Origin: an uncultured Oxalobacteraceae bacterium
Lineage (GTDB): Bacteria > Pseudomonadota > Gammaproteobacteria > Burkholderiales > Burkholderiaceae
DNA: 7,282 nucleotides
Assembly (NCBI GenBank): GCA_946479255.1
Contig: CAMLFK010000253.1
Coordinates: forward strand, 1 to 7,282
Direction of reading: 5' to 3'
Part shown: piece by piece, positions 6,697 through 7,282 of the stretch
Layout: each line of letters begins with the position of its first letter
Numbering within the stretch: the first letter of the stretch is position 1
Notes under the pieces: generated by a model
Seen by the model: the letters and a program-made list of their open reading frames with translations, nothing else
Databases searched by the model: none
What the model was told of the DNA's origin: nothing
Position numbers and translations under genes: made by a program

Positions 6697-7163
6697 ATGA
6701 AGCCGTCCGCAGCTTTGCTTGACCACCATACCCGCGCCGCAATGATTTTCCGCGCGCTGTCCTCTATCAGGAAATTGGCTGGTCTGATGTCATCGATCAT
6801 CCAGCGTTTTACGACACGTGCGCGATACGCATGAGCGTTGCTTTAGCACGGACTGGGATGCTGATACCGGGCGCGAGCATGCGGGCAAAGGCAGGAAGCA
6901 TCAAGGGTAAGCCAATCGAACCAGCCCAGGCCAAGCTATCGCGCATTCTTCGAAAACAGTGGGGCGAGCCGGAGATCTACAACTCGGGCGAGGACGCCAA
7001 ACTTGGGATTGCCTTGCGCCGGGGTGTCGTCTCATTCTTCCGGATCAATGGAAGTGGGCAGGGACATATCGATTTCCTCTTCCCATCCACAGCTGGATTT
7101 TCTGAATGTGCGATGGCTTGCCAGTTCTCTGCAAAGACAGTCTGGTTCTGGCCGCTGCAGTAA
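6697..7163 (+). pseudogene. Tae4-like T6SS amidase effector, frameshifted
   Basis: Tae4 enzymes are NlpC/P60-like amidases that cut peptidoglycan stem peptides. Here the sequence is split. From the ATG at 6697 (preceded by GGAGGT at 6687-6692) frame 1 reads MKPSAALLDHH, a plausible family N-terminus, then drifts to a stop at 6832-6834. The expected continuation is in the -1 frame: YPRRNDFPRAVLYQEIGWSD (from 6729), then the catalytic motif TCAIRMS with Cys at 6819-6821, and on to GHID and WFWPL at the end. Cys to the GHID His is 82 residues, matching the Cys44-His126 spacing I recall for Salmonella Tae4. One missing base around 6723-6730 explains everything; repair would give about 155 residues, a normal length. 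An ATG at 6831 opens a 110-codon ORF that lacks the catalytic Cys. The immunity gene is 2 bp upstream. A sequencing error is possible. Confidence 0.8.
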
Positions 7164-7182
7164 ACAGGGCCGCTTCGTTTGC

Positions 7183-7210
7183 GTCGTCCTCACGCAGGCG
7201 CGAGGACGAC
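7183..7210. repeat. Hairpin between convergent genes
   Basis: GTCGTCCTC (7183-7191) and GAGGACGAC (7202-7210) form a perfect 9-bp stem around a 10-base loop. There is no T-tract on either strand. Its GC-rich loop (ACGCAGGCGC) resembles the loop region of the GTCATTCCCGC-type repeats at 101-130 and 4670-4707, so it may be a diverged relative. It could also act as a bidirectional mRNA 3' stabiliser for the effector gene and the minus-strand gene. Confidence 0.55.
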
Positions 7211-7218
7211 CCCAAGCA

Positions 7219-7282
7219 CTAATAACTGACGTGATAATCCTTCGGGAACTTCGCCCCCGAAAACGCCTTCTTCTGGGTCCAG
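7219..7282 (-). CDS. C-terminal end of an unidentified gene, truncated by the window edge
   Basis: On the minus strand the last 64 bases read open as WTQKKAFSGAKFPKDYHVSY and a TAG stop at 7219-7221. Third positions are G/C-rich over most of the stretch (AAG AAG GCG, TCG GGG GCG AAG TTC CCG AAG), which supports real coding. The product cannot be identified from 20 residues. It converges on the effector gene, with the 7183-7210 hairpin between them. Confidence 0.4.
   Translation of the reverse strand, partial: WTQKKAFSGAKFPKDYHVSY

Noticed and set aside
6398..6742. 114-codon minus-strand ORF over the immunity gene
   Set aside because: It overlaps a well-supported secreted immunity protein, and its own product shows no family features.

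Overview
The window looks like chromosomal DNA of a betaproteobacterium, most likely Burkholderiales and plausibly Oxalobacteraceae (Massilia/Herbaspirillum/Janthinobacterium-like). This placement is an inference from the GC-rich codon use, the protein flavour and the GTCATTCCCGC-type dispersed palindromes; I could not run a search. No replication origin, rRNA or CRISPR array is visible.

Left part (1-2444). The first 54 bases look like one end of an insertion sequence, with tandem near-repeats and a terminus of the TG...CA kind, possibly IS21-like. A short dispersed hairpin follows. Then comes acs (acetyl-CoA synthetase), complete on the minus strand with a clear ribosome binding site that fixes its start at 2155. 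The 289-bp divergent region between acs and the next gene holds a GTTTGCAAAC palindrome just upstream of acs and an extended -10 promoter candidate for the plus-strand genes.

Central part (2445-5785). On the plus strand lie a UPF0114/TIGR00645 membrane protein gene, a class I [4Fe-4S] fumarase gene 31 bp downstream, a strong intrinsic terminator, a 38-bp perfect palindrome, murI (glutamate racemase), and a tRNA-His gene with its own consensus promoter and terminator. Acs and fumarase both serve central carbon metabolism (acetate activation and the TCA cycle), while MurI supplies D-glutamate for peptidoglycan.

Right part (5786-7282). Past tRNA-His the sequence looks accessory and visibly less GC-biased. 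It carries a small minus-strand ORF of winged-helix appearance. A two-gene plus-strand unit follows: an intact secreted Tai4/Rap1a-type immunity protein gene, and 2 bp later a Tae4-like type VI secretion amidase effector gene. The effector's conserved sequence, including the catalytic Cys motif, is split over two reading frames, so the effector looks frameshifted while its immunity gene is intact. A hairpin and the last 20 codons of an unidentified minus-strand gene close the window.

The most interesting signal is this immunity-first effector/immunity pair with a broken effector. I see no clear sign of a wholly new system.
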